Below are positions 1 through 5,555 of a DNA stretch of 6,536 nucleotides, piece by piece. Under the pieces are notes generated by a model. It was given only the letters and a program-made list of their open reading frames with translations. It was not told where the DNA came from and searched no databases. The position numbers were made by a program, and so were the translations under genes. Numbering within the stretch: position 1 is the stretch's first letter; each line of letters starts with the position of its first letter. The DNA is from Phycisphaerae bacterium (GTDB lineage Bacteria > Planctomycetota > Phycisphaerae > WQYP01), in the NCBI GenBank assembly GCA_013044065.1, contig JABEVA010000234.1:1-6536 (forward strand), given 5' to 3'.

Positions 1-386
1 CCCCACTTCGCGCCCACGGCCACTTCGGCCTCCCGTCAACCCTCCATTGTAGCTCTCACCAAGCACTGGGGCAGAATCGGGGACCGCAGCCGAAAAACCT
101 CCGCAACTTTTATCATAAAACGCCCATGAGCGAAAGTGTGCGCCATTGCGTCAAGCCACATCAACCTCCGCGGAACTCTCCGCCCTTGCCGTTTTGCCGG
201 TTTGCCGCTTTTAGGATGCGACCCGGTAAGGGACCGCCCCCAAGGCTCCGTCCCACTCTCCAGCCCGGTCCCGAAGATCCCGACATTCGTCGGCAGACCG
301 TGGCGTCCCCGGAAATCGGAACCTCCGCCACGCCAACAACCGCACAAGATTCCATCCCCGCTCCCGTACCCGACCGGGTCCGTTTT
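1..386. other. No recognisable gene; GC-rich, hairpin-rich tract
   Basis: Open frames exist on both strands, but none has a recognisable domain, a ribosome binding site or a protein-like composition; they are rich in Arg, Gly and Pro, as expected from random GC-rich DNA. Short hairpins are visible: CCGAC/GTCGG at 280-293 with a four-base loop, and TGGCGT (301-306) pairing with ACGCCA (330-335). This tract lies just past the predicted 3' end of the group II intron remnant, so it should be its 3' exon flank or further intron debris. A GTGCG on the minus strand at 345-341 resembles a group II intron 5' end, but such a short match can arise by chance. Confidence 0.4.
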
Positions 387-473
387 GACAGGGGTAGGGA
401 AGACCGCTTTTATTGCGGTCTCCCCTCCCTCCGAACCGGACCAGCGGATTTCCCGCATCCGGATCTCCAGTCA
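387..473 (-). ncRNA. Group II intron 3' end: domains V and VI
   Basis: Directly after the maturase stop codon, the minus strand carries a domain V-like hairpin at 467-433. Its outer arms CCGGA/TCCGG and inner arms GCGG/CCGC close a GAAA-containing tip, as expected for the catalytic domain V of bacterial group II introns. Next comes a longer hairpin at about 430-391, in which GACCGC pairs with GCGGTC and the stem continues through GGGAGGGG opposite CCCTACCCC. This fits domain VI, with an unpaired A at 395 as candidate branch point. The 3' splice site should then fall near 387. The stop codon lying only about four bases from domain V is typical of compact class C introns. Domain V begins GAGATCC instead of the usual GAGCC, so catalysis may be lost. 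Confidence 0.75.
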
Positions 474-925
474 ATGGGATCCCTTCAGAGGCTCACCGAC
501 GGTTTGACGGGCCTTGGTCAGTGAATACAGACCCAGTTCGTCGAAATAGGCGTTTGGCCAGCGTTGGTGATCCAATCCCCGACCGCGCCCGGTGCGACCG
601 CATCGCTTGCGGAGAGTCCTCCGCAGTCGCATGCGTATCCAGCCGTCTCTCGGGTTGAAGGTGGTGGGGTAACTGTGTTTGAAATAGCCAAACCAGCCCC
701 GCAAGATCGGGTTGACTTTCGCGATAACCGCTTCCAAGCCCCGGCCTTAGCTTCGACCAGTGCGCTCGCGAATGGCTTGCCGCAATTTCTTAAGGCTCTT
801 GTCCCGGAGGAACCGTCTCCCCTTGTGGAACCGGTAGCCCAGAAACCTCAAGCCATCCTTGTTCGCATCCGCAATGCGCGTCTTCTCCGGATGCAAGGCC
901 AAATCACGATTATTGCGCTCGCCGA
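471..925 (-). pseudogene. ltrA: Group II intron reverse transcriptase/maturase, C-terminal remnant
   Basis: Translating the minus strand from about 925 gives the end of a group II intron-encoded reverse transcriptase: LHPEKTRI followed by FLGYRF and a KSLKKLR segment (the last part of the RT domain). The maturase (GIIM) signature NPILRGWFGYFKHS follows, then WIRMRLRR and the C-terminal LYSLTKAR. The frame is continuous except for a TAA at 749-747, which sits where homologues have the RTxRTNG linker. The residues on both sides stay in register, so this looks like a substitution and not an indel. The N-terminal RT domain with its YADD catalytic site is missing: recognisable similarity stops near 910-925, where unrelated DNA and then an IS630 remnant begin. 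It is therefore a dead copy that could not splice or reverse transcribe by itself. The gene symbol is used in the generic family sense. Domain V begins four bases after its TGA stop. Confidence 0.8.
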
Positions 926-1016
926 CCACGCGCTGGAAACGGACGCCGGCGGCGGACTCTAGGATTTGGCCAGGATCGACTCCACCAGTTGATCCACTTC
1001 TGTCCAAGAAAGGTCT

Positions 1017-1370
1017 TTTATGTGATCTGCTCGACAAGCTACGGGCCTGGCATCCCGGCGCCCCTTCACCCTCGTGCTCGACAACGCCCGTTACCGGCAC
1101 TGCAAACTGCTGCTCGATCACGCTGCAGCACACGGGATCACCCTGTTGTTTTTGCCGCCCTACTCGCCCAACCTCAACCTGATCGAGCGACTGTGGAAAT
1201 TCATCAAGAAGGACTGCCTCAACGGTCGCTATTATCCCACTCACCAGCAATTCCAAGCCGCCGTGCTCGAAAGCCTTGCGACCATCAACACCCGTCATCA
1301 GGAGGCACTCAAGGCCACACTCACCCTCAACTTCCAAATGTTCCACAATGTGCAACTATTGGCCGCATGA
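1017..1370 (+). pseudogene. IS630-family transposase, C-terminal half, frameshifted
   Basis: The plus strand encodes the end of an IS630/Tc1-mariner-type DDE transposase. The segment LVLDNARYRH holds the second catalytic Asp. LFLPPYSPNLNLIERLWKFIKK holds the third acidic residue in the family hallmark PYSPxLNxIExxW, and the protein ends near a TGA at 1368-1370. Upstream, the segment LLCDLLDKLRAWHPGA lies in a different frame. Adding one C to the run at 1061-1064 would join it to PFTLVLDN, so a single-base deletion has split the gene. The N-terminal helix-turn-helix region and the first catalytic Asp are absent, lost at the junction with the intron remnant around 925-1015. No inverted repeats could be assigned. 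IS630 elements target TA; TATA lies just past the stop at 1373-1376. A programmed frameshift is known in some IS families, but the 5' truncation makes this copy inactive either way. Confidence 0.85.
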
Positions 1371-1385
1371 GGTATATCCACACAA

Positions 1386-1769
1386 TTCCAAACCAGCTTC
1401 TACGCCGCCCCAGCCGACACCGCGCTCAACACTCCGCAAGGCAGCCTGTTTGCCCAGACCATACGGCCAACCGAGCAAGCTAGGATTGATTGTGGGAGAA
1501 AAATTCTTGAACCATTGGACAGCGGCGTGGAATTCACCTAAGCCGTTATTTTCGAGCATTTCCATGGCCAAGTGGTACAATATGCAATACTGGCGTTGGC
1601 TGACCCTGACGATTGCGGGCATGAGATATTTGTCATGACCCGCTGGGAGGGCAAAAGCCAATTGGCAGTTCCACTGGCCCAGCTAAAGCCCGCACCCAGC
1701 ACGGACGAGGCCACCATGCAAGCGATAGAGGACTGGGATTATTGGGTACCACAGGGCTACGAATTTTAA
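1386..1769 (+). pseudogene. Relic resembling CcbP-like calcium-binding protein
   Basis: One frame runs from at least 1386 to the TAA at 1767-1769, interrupted by a single TAA at 1539-1541. Both sides look protein-like: the upstream part includes CGRKILEPLDSGVEF, and the downstream part ends HEIFVMTRWEGKSQLAVPLAQLKP, DEAT and AIEDWDYWVPQGYEF. The latter matches my memory of the C-terminal pattern of small CcbP-type calcium-binding proteins (xxxRWxGxxLAVPLxQL, DExTxxAIxDWHYW). The frame is open back to the stop of the IS630 remnant, and no start with a ribosome binding site is visible, so the 5' end was probably removed by that element. A short product from GTG 1572 (65 residues) is possible but has no clear Shine-Dalgarno. 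The assignment of the downstream half is moderate; that of the upstream half is weak. Confidence 0.45.
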
Positions 1770-2180
1770 TATATCTCTCTTTTTCGGCATCGCGACCCTA
1801 CCGTGATCGTGGTCCACTTGCACAGCTTCCGCGTCTCCGCGTGAATACCGTAGCCCGTCCCGTCGTCCCTCCTTCGCGTCCCTTCGTGACCATCGTGGTA
1901 AATCCTCGTCGTCCCCCGTCGTCCTCCGCCGTCGTCATTTAATCTATGAAAATCCGCTAATCTGTGGATACCCTCGTCCGTTCTTTGTGTCGCCTGTCCC
2001 GATAACCAAGCGGCAAGAACCGTGATCGGGATCGTGCCGAAGTTTATCCCGGTATCCTCGAGTAACATTTCGGCCACCGGGATGGTAAAAATCATCTCTG
2101 CGTCCTCCGCGCCTCCGCGTGAGCCTCCTCGCTTTTTGTGGTGAATCTCATATCGCCGCTTTTCCGCGTAATCCGTGTGT

Positions 2181-2220
2181 GAGTTTATCCCGACGCCTAT
2201 CGGGATGGTTAATCCGCTCG
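2181..2220 (+). repeat. Inverted-repeat unit, copy A
   Basis: GAGTTTATCCCGA, a short loop, then TCGGGATGGTTAATCC. The arms TCCCGA and TCGGGA form a six-base stem. The unit recurs nearly unchanged at 2293-2330, differing mainly by C/T transitions. Confidence 0.75.
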
Positions 2221-3276
2221 TCAGCCCCCGTGTTCCTCTGTGTCCCCTGCGGTGAATACCCCCCCGTCGTCCCCCGCGTGCCTCTGCGTCCGGAGTTTAT
2301 CCCGATGTCTATCGGGACGGTGAATCCCTCGTAGCCGGCTGACTGCTGAAAGCCGATCGCTTCGGCCACGCCATACGCATTCCCCAGTGCCTCGTGCGTG
2401 GCGCGCTTGACCGCTTCCTCTCCGTCGGCTACGGGGCACAGCCCTGGGTGAGGGCTGGCTGCGACGACGAAAAGCCTGTGGGCTTAGACCGGTCTGCCGC
2501 TTAAAGCGCAAACTAAAATAAAAAGGACTGGCAAACCCCACCGCCGCAGCTACCTGTTTGATGGAATGTTGGCTCATCATCAGCATCTGGCGGGCGTGCC
2601 CCATGCGATGTTGCTCGATAAATGCACGCGGCGCGATGCCGATCTGGGTCTTAAACAAATGGGCGAATCGTGATTCCGACAACCGGGCGGCGCGAGCCAA
2701 TGTGGCAATGGCTGTTGGCCGCGAAAGCTCGGCAAAGATCATGTCCATGGCCGCTCCAATGCGCTCATCCAGGCGTTTGTTTTGGGCGTCCGGATGCAGG
2801 TCATCCCACTGCAACAGTATTTCCTCCAAAGCATTCATGGCCAACGCCTGACTCTTGCGATGGCCCCCAGTGGCCAGAGCATGCATCCGTTTGAGCTTAT
2901 CTGTATAACGCCTTCGCCGCGCCGGTTCGACCACGGAAATTCTCATCATACCCGGCCACACCCGTGGCCAATGCAGCAGGTCCATCCAGTGTGCATACGG
3001 CTGAAAATGCGCCCAAAGGAGGTTCCACCGCCCGATGCCAGGGTCGGTCTGATAATGGTGGTAAGTCCGCGGCGAATATAAAACCGCATCGCCAGGTCCA
3101 ACGCGCAGCTCTCGCTGTGCTGAACGCAGCAACCCGCCGCCCCCAACCGTGTAGATCAGCAGCCAATCGGCCGTTCCGCTCGGTCGATAGCACCGATAGC
3201 CCGCCGTTTCCTGAAAATGGCCGGTAAAAATGTTGCCGACCAGGGCCGTCGGATTGTATAGCACATTCTCGTTCAT
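2221..3276 (-). CDS. AraC-family transcriptional regulator with cupin sensor domain
   Basis: A DNA-binding regulator of the AraC/XylS family. Residues 25-105 form the N-terminal sugar-binding-type cupin domain: GYRCYRPSGTADWLLIYTVGGGG, then VGPGDAVLYSPRTYHHY and NLLWAHF, a typical AraC_binding signature. Residues 185-270 hold the two helix-turn-helix motifs: first ATLARAARLSESRFAHLFKTQIG, then SIKQVAAAVGFASPFYFSLRFKRQTGLSPQAFR. Normal family members end about here. This frame continues for roughly 75 more residues, rich in Arg and Gly; the last 40 are encoded by the intergenic repeat mosaic, so the native stop was probably lost. ATG at 3276 is chosen because the family fold begins just after it. 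No Shine-Dalgarno precedes it, and a TATAAT lies about ten bases upstream, suggesting a leaderless transcript. The gene diverges from the dioxygenase gene, its likely target; the effector is unknown. Confidence 0.9.
   Translation of the reverse strand: MNENVLYNPTALVGNIFTGHFQETAGYRCYRPSGTADWLLIYTVGGGGLLRSAQRELRVGPGDAVLYSPRTYHHYQTDPGIGRWNLLWAHFQPYAHWMDLLHWPRVWPGMMRISVVEPARRRRYTDKLKRMHALATGGHRKSQALAMNALEEILLQWDDLHPDAQNKRLDERIGAAMDMIFAELSRPTAIATLARAARLSESRFAHLFKTQIGIAPRAFIEQHRMGHARQMLMMSQHSIKQVAAAVGFASPFYFSLRFKRQTGLSPQAFRRRSQPSPRAVPRSRRRGSGQARHARGTGECVWRGRSDRLSAVSRLRGIHRPDRHRDKLRTQRHAGDDGGVFTAGDTEEHGG
2293..2330 (+). repeat. Inverted-repeat unit, copy B
   Basis: GAGTTTATCCCGATGTC followed by TATCGGGACGGTGAATCC. 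The arms TCCCGAT and ATCGGGA give a seven-base stem around a four-base loop. It aligns with copy A across almost its full length. A diverged third unit at 2042-2093 has TTTATCCCGGT and ACCGGGATGGTAAAAATC separated by a longer insert. Confidence 0.75.
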
Positions 3277-3279
3277 AGC

Positions 3280-3290
3280 AGAATATTATA
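3280..3290 (-). promoter_or_regulatory. Candidate -10 box of the AraC gene
   Basis: TATAAT lies on the minus strand at 3290-3285 within an AT-rich run. The -35 position is poor (CAAGAA with a 17-base spacer), which fits a promoter needing an activator. Transcription would start around 3278, almost at the ATG. Confidence 0.45.
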
Positions 3291-3310
3291 TGATAATAGC
3301 AATTTTTTTC

Positions 3311-3339
3311 TTGCTTGTCTCTACGGTCGCTGCTAATAT
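3311..3339 (+). promoter_or_regulatory. Candidate promoter of the dioxygenase gene
   Basis: TTGCTT at 3311-3316, a 17-base spacer, and TAATAT at 3334-3339 preceded by the extended -10 TG at 3331-3332. The start would lie near 3346, giving a leader of about 60 bases before the ATG at 3409. Confidence 0.5.
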
Positions 3340-3395
3340 TCTTAAAGATGCTGGGTGTTGCCGGTTCTGCCATGATCCCTCCCGGCCAAACGTAC

Positions 3396-3400
3396 AGGAG
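3396..3400 (+). promoter_or_regulatory. Ribosome binding site for the dioxygenase gene
   Basis: AGGAG ends eight bases before the ATG at 3409 and supports that start over any internal Met codon. Confidence 0.7.
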
Positions 3401-3408
3401 AAAACTAT

Positions 3409-4230
3409 ATGGTGTCTGCGGCGCAATTTGATTCCCCGGAGAGATGCTTTCAGGAACAGGGTTATTTTCTCTCCCGCGGGCTGATATCTCCCGCGGAGGT
3501 CAAAGAGATTCGCGATACGTTTATGACTCTGGCCGCCAACGGTCCGATTCCAGGAATCTCCGATATTCTCGCCGGTGCCAAGCCCGGTGACCCGCTGGGG
3601 TTTTATCCGCGAATGATGAATCCGCATCGCCATCCGGAATTTCCGGTGGGGCCGCTGGCTTTGCGTTACCTCTTGGATGGCCGGATTTTGGCTTTGCTCC
3701 GGGATTTTGCAGGATCGGATGTGTGGGCGGCGCAAAGCATGTTCTACTTCAAGCCCCCCGGCTCGCGCGGCCAGGCGTTGCATCAGGATAATTTTTATCT
3801 CAAAGTGAAACCAGGCACATGTCTGGCGGCATGGATAGCCATTGACGATTGTGATCGCGAAAACGGTGCCATGGAAGTAGTCCCGGGCAGTCACCATTTG
3901 CCGACAATTTGTCCGGAGCAGGCGGATGCGGCACATTCGTTCACCACCCATTTCGTACGTCCGCCGGAAAGTATGCAGCCCGTGATGCCGGTGATGCAGG
4001 CCGGCGACGTACTGTTTTTTAACGGCCAGTTGATTCATGGCTCCACGCCCAACGTCAGTTCCTCCCGTTTTCGCCGGTCTTTGATATTCCATTACATGCC
4101 GGCTGGCAGCGCGGAAATTGCCGGCTGGTACGATGCGCTGGATTCCAGGGGGCAACGCGTAGTTAGTGTGAAAGCGTCAACCGATGGCGGCCCCTGCGGT
4201 ACGCCATTTGAGGCCACAGCGCCGCACTAA
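3409..4230 (+). CDS. Phytanoyl-CoA dioxygenase (PhyH) family protein
   Basis: A 273-residue member of the PhyH family of Fe(II)/2-oxoglutarate-dependent oxygenases, which hydroxylate small or lipid-like substrates while decarboxylating 2-oxoglutarate in the cytoplasm. The facial triad is visible: H125 and D127 in ALHQDNFYLKV, and the distal H210 in LIHGSTPN. An arginine about twelve residues later (R222 or R223 in RFRRSLIFHY) should bind the 2-oxoglutarate carboxylate. The N-terminal FQEQGYFLSRGLISPAEV and the central NGAMEVVPGSHH are also typical, and the length is normal for the family. The start is fixed by an AGGAG. The gene is transcribed divergently from an AraC regulator, a common arrangement for substrate-inducible enzymes in planctomycetes and relatives, and is followed by a terminator, so it is probably monocistronic. 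The substrate cannot be read from the sequence; family members act on very different compounds. Confidence 0.92.
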   Translation: MVSAAQFDSPERCFQEQGYFLSRGLISPAEVKEIRDTFMTLAANGPIPGISDILAGAKPGDPLGFYPRMMNPHRHPEFPVGPLALRYLLDGRILALLRDFAGSDVWAAQSMFYFKPPGSRGQALHQDNFYLKVKPGTCLAAWIAIDDCDRENGAMEVVPGSHHLPTICPEQADAAHSFTTHFVRPPESMQPVMPVMQAGDVLFFNGQLIHGSTPNVSSSRFRRSLIFHYMPAGSAEIAGWYDALDSRGQRVVSVKASTDGGPCGTPFEATAPH

Positions 4231-4269
4231 AAAAGCCACCCGTAGGTGTTGGTAGCGGGCCGCTTTTTT
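4229..4269. terminator. Bidirectional intrinsic terminator
   Basis: AAAAAAGC..CCCG (4229-4242) pairs with CGGG..GCTTTTTT (4256-4269) around a 13-base loop, with a two-base internal mismatch. T runs flank the stem on both strands. It ends the dioxygenase transcript and serves the convergent minus-strand operon, whose last stop codon lies 26 bases away. Confidence 0.8.
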
Positions 4270-4294
4270 GCCGGCTGCGCCCATGGGCGGTGGG

Positions 4295-5503
4295 TTAATC
4301 ATGGTCCGGCTTCTCTCTCGCAAAAAGTGTCAACATCACATGCCACAACTGGCGTATAGGCGGTGCAATAAAAGTCTTGTTGATGTGCGGAATTTCCGGA
4401 CGCACCTTCACCTTTTGTCCGTGCAGTGTGATGACCACCGTCTGGCTTTTGGCCGCTACGGATTTGTTGCGATCAAAACCGAGTTGAACCATGGTCCGGC
4501 GCGCGGTGGCGGCAATGGTGATTTTCTCTCTCTGGTACGGGTAAGCTCGCAGCATACGCCGAAGCACAGGGTCTAGCTGGGAATACCCGGTGGTGGTAAG
4601 CACACTTGCCAATACGGGAATCCGGTACATCCGCAAGATCCCGGGTTTGGTGCTGCGGACGCTGACCGTGCCGGTGATGGCTCCGGAAAAGTGAATAGTC
4701 ACAGCGGCGGCGAAGTCGGCCGGTCCCATGATATCGAAACGCTGTGGTGAAAAATGAGCCAACAGTGTCGCCTGGTTGATGTTGGTGCCGGAGCAGGTGA
4801 TCCGCAAGGTGGCAGTTGACATAAAAAGCGAGGCGCTTCCCTCAATGGTGCCGCCCATGGCGTGCAACTGAAAATGGCGCAGATGCAAGCATCCATGGCT
4901 CAAATCCCAATGCATGACCAGGGCCGCAGCATGCAGCCACGCATAACCCACGGAGGCGATGCGGGTAATGCCCTGGCTGGCGTTCAAGGTCAGCGTGCCG
5001 CCGAGAGTCCGGGACGCATCCACGCGAGCCGTGGCGCCAACGTGTTGCAGGGAAAGCTGCTGTGGCCCCCGATCCGGAAATTGTACGCCGTCCGCTCCTA
5101 TCCGCAGCGTGCCGTGACAGGACTGGAGGGTCTTGTTGGCCAACCACCGCACCTTTCCGGTAAAGACCGCATAGCCGTTGCGGATACGAACCTTTTTTTT
5201 CAGCAAAGCGCGCATCGTGGTGCTTAGGGACTGGGCAAAATTAAATTCGGGTTTTACGGCGCGGTAATTTTGGCTGCTGGCAAGACTCGAGCGAGGCGCA
5301 TACCCAAACCTTGGGTCTGTACGGAGCGAGCAACGCCGCCAGCGGCCAAAAGAACCAGCCGGAAAGTGTGAAGTTATTTTTGCCCGGTCCCTTAGAGCAA
5401 CGGTCGCCGCCGGAGCGGAAAACGTTGGCTGGGCCGCCATAGCGATGATGACGATACCGACCCGGATGATAGTGCAGCGACGCTGTGATGATAGGCGGTC
5501 CAT
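4295..5503 (-). CDS. Exported YdbH/AsmA-like protein, probable lipid transfer
   Basis: A 402-residue protein from ATG 5503. It begins with a signal peptide: basic MDRLSSQRRC, a hydrophobic stretch TIIRVGIVIIAMAA, and a likely cleavage after SAPA at residue 32. The body is a long run of alternating hydrophobic/polar beta-strand segments, such as GGTLTLNASQGITRIASVGYAWL and GGTIEGSASLFMSTATLRI. The C-terminal part has PGILRMYRIPVL, then LRRMLRAYPYQREKITIAATARRTMVQLGF and VVITLHGQKVKV. This resembles the end of the YdbH (dicarboxylate-transport domain) and AsmA-like families, which form hydrophobic grooves carrying phospholipid between inner and outer membranes. It is about half the length of E. 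coli YdbH, so the function is inferred from pattern only. A TTG at 5545 would add 14 residues, but ATG 5503 gives the better signal peptide; neither has a clear Shine-Dalgarno. It follows the ketosynthase gene by 52 bases and is probably cotranscribed with it. Confidence 0.6.
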   Translation of the reverse strand: MDRLSSQRRCTIIRVGIVIIAMAAQPTFSAPAATVALRDRAKITSHFPAGSFGRWRRCSLRTDPRFGYAPRSSLASSQNYRAVKPEFNFAQSLSTTMRALLKKKVRIRNGYAVFTGKVRWLANKTLQSCHGTLRIGADGVQFPDRGPQQLSLQHVGATARVDASRTLGGTLTLNASQGITRIASVGYAWLHAAALVMHWDLSHGCLHLRHFQLHAMGGTIEGSASLFMSTATLRITCSGTNINQATLLAHFSPQRFDIMGPADFAAAVTIHFSGAITGTVSVRSTKPGILRMYRIPVLASVLTTTGYSQLDPVLRRMLRAYPYQREKITIAATARRTMVQLGFDRNKSVAAKSQTVVITLHGQKVKVRPEIPHINKTFIAPPIRQLWHVMLTLFAREKPDHD

Positions 5504-5555
5504 ACAAGCGATGATGATAGCCGCTTTTTTTCGCCCAGTCAGCAACAGAGGCGAA

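Larger units (their letters stand above)
1780..2335. repeat. Mosaic of short degenerate intergenic repeats
   Basis: This stretch has no credible gene. It is built from recurring words on the plus strand: GGTGAATCC-like words near 1840, 1895, 1965, 2084, 2140, 2207, 2251 and 2319; CTCCGCGTCTCCGCG-type words; CGTCGTCCCCCGTCGT-type words; and TCCGCTAATCTGTGGATAC. On the opposite strand these read as the 'CACAGAGG', 'ACGCGGAGG' and 'CACGGATTAGCGGAT' strings that I have seen scattered between genes in planctomycete, anammox and other environmental genomes. A seven-C run lies at 2259-2265. Frames crossing this DNA are rich in Arg, Gly, His and Thr and vary by repeat unit, which argues against coding. 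Origin and function are unknown. Confidence 0.75.
3280..3342. repeat. Perfect 9-base inverted repeat spanning the divergent promoters
   Basis: AGAATATTA at 3280-3288 and TAATATTCT at 3334-3342 are exact reverse complements whose centres are 54 bases apart, about five DNA turns. Each copy overlaps one of the two predicted -10 boxes. It could be an operator pair for the adjacent AraC regulator or simply two similar promoters. Confidence 0.6.

Noticed and set aside
126..524. Plus-strand open frames over the intron 3' end and left tract
   Set aside because: They overlap the domain V/VI hairpins and the maturase on the opposite strand and have random GC-rich, Pro/Arg-heavy composition with no motif.
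747..1355. Full 202-residue minus-strand frame as one protein
   Set aside because: Only its last 55 or so residues are maturase; the rest is the antisense of the IS630 transposase.
747..1541. TAA reassigned to a sense codon, since two relics each hold one in-frame TAA
   Set aside because: The dioxygenase and the YdbH-like gene end with TAA at the expected places, and both relics are truncated anyway; decay explains the stops.
1766..2095. Minus-strand 109-residue frame starting MIFTIPVAEMLLEDTG
   Set aside because: It crosses the repeat mosaic; residues follow the repeat words (HRLADFHRL, IHAETRKL) and there is no domain.
1780..2335. CRISPR array
   Set aside because: The repeats are degenerate, spacing varies from 44 to 119 bases, the modules between them are themselves repeated, and no cas gene is present.
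3348..3431. Small leader peptide overlapping the dioxygenase start (MLGVAGSAMIPPGQ...)
   Set aside because: No ribosome binding site, no regulatory pattern such as repeated codons, and the overlap is easily chance.
3286..4155. Long minus-strand frame opposite the dioxygenase gene
   Set aside because: It is antisense to a gene with a clear catalytic triad and has no family features.
5241..5507. Alternative frame with a hydrophobic stretch (TLSGWFFWPLAALLAPY) near the 5' end of the YdbH-like gene
   Set aside because: The main frame has a better signal peptide and continues into the conserved C-terminal part without a break; a frameshift there is possible but not needed.
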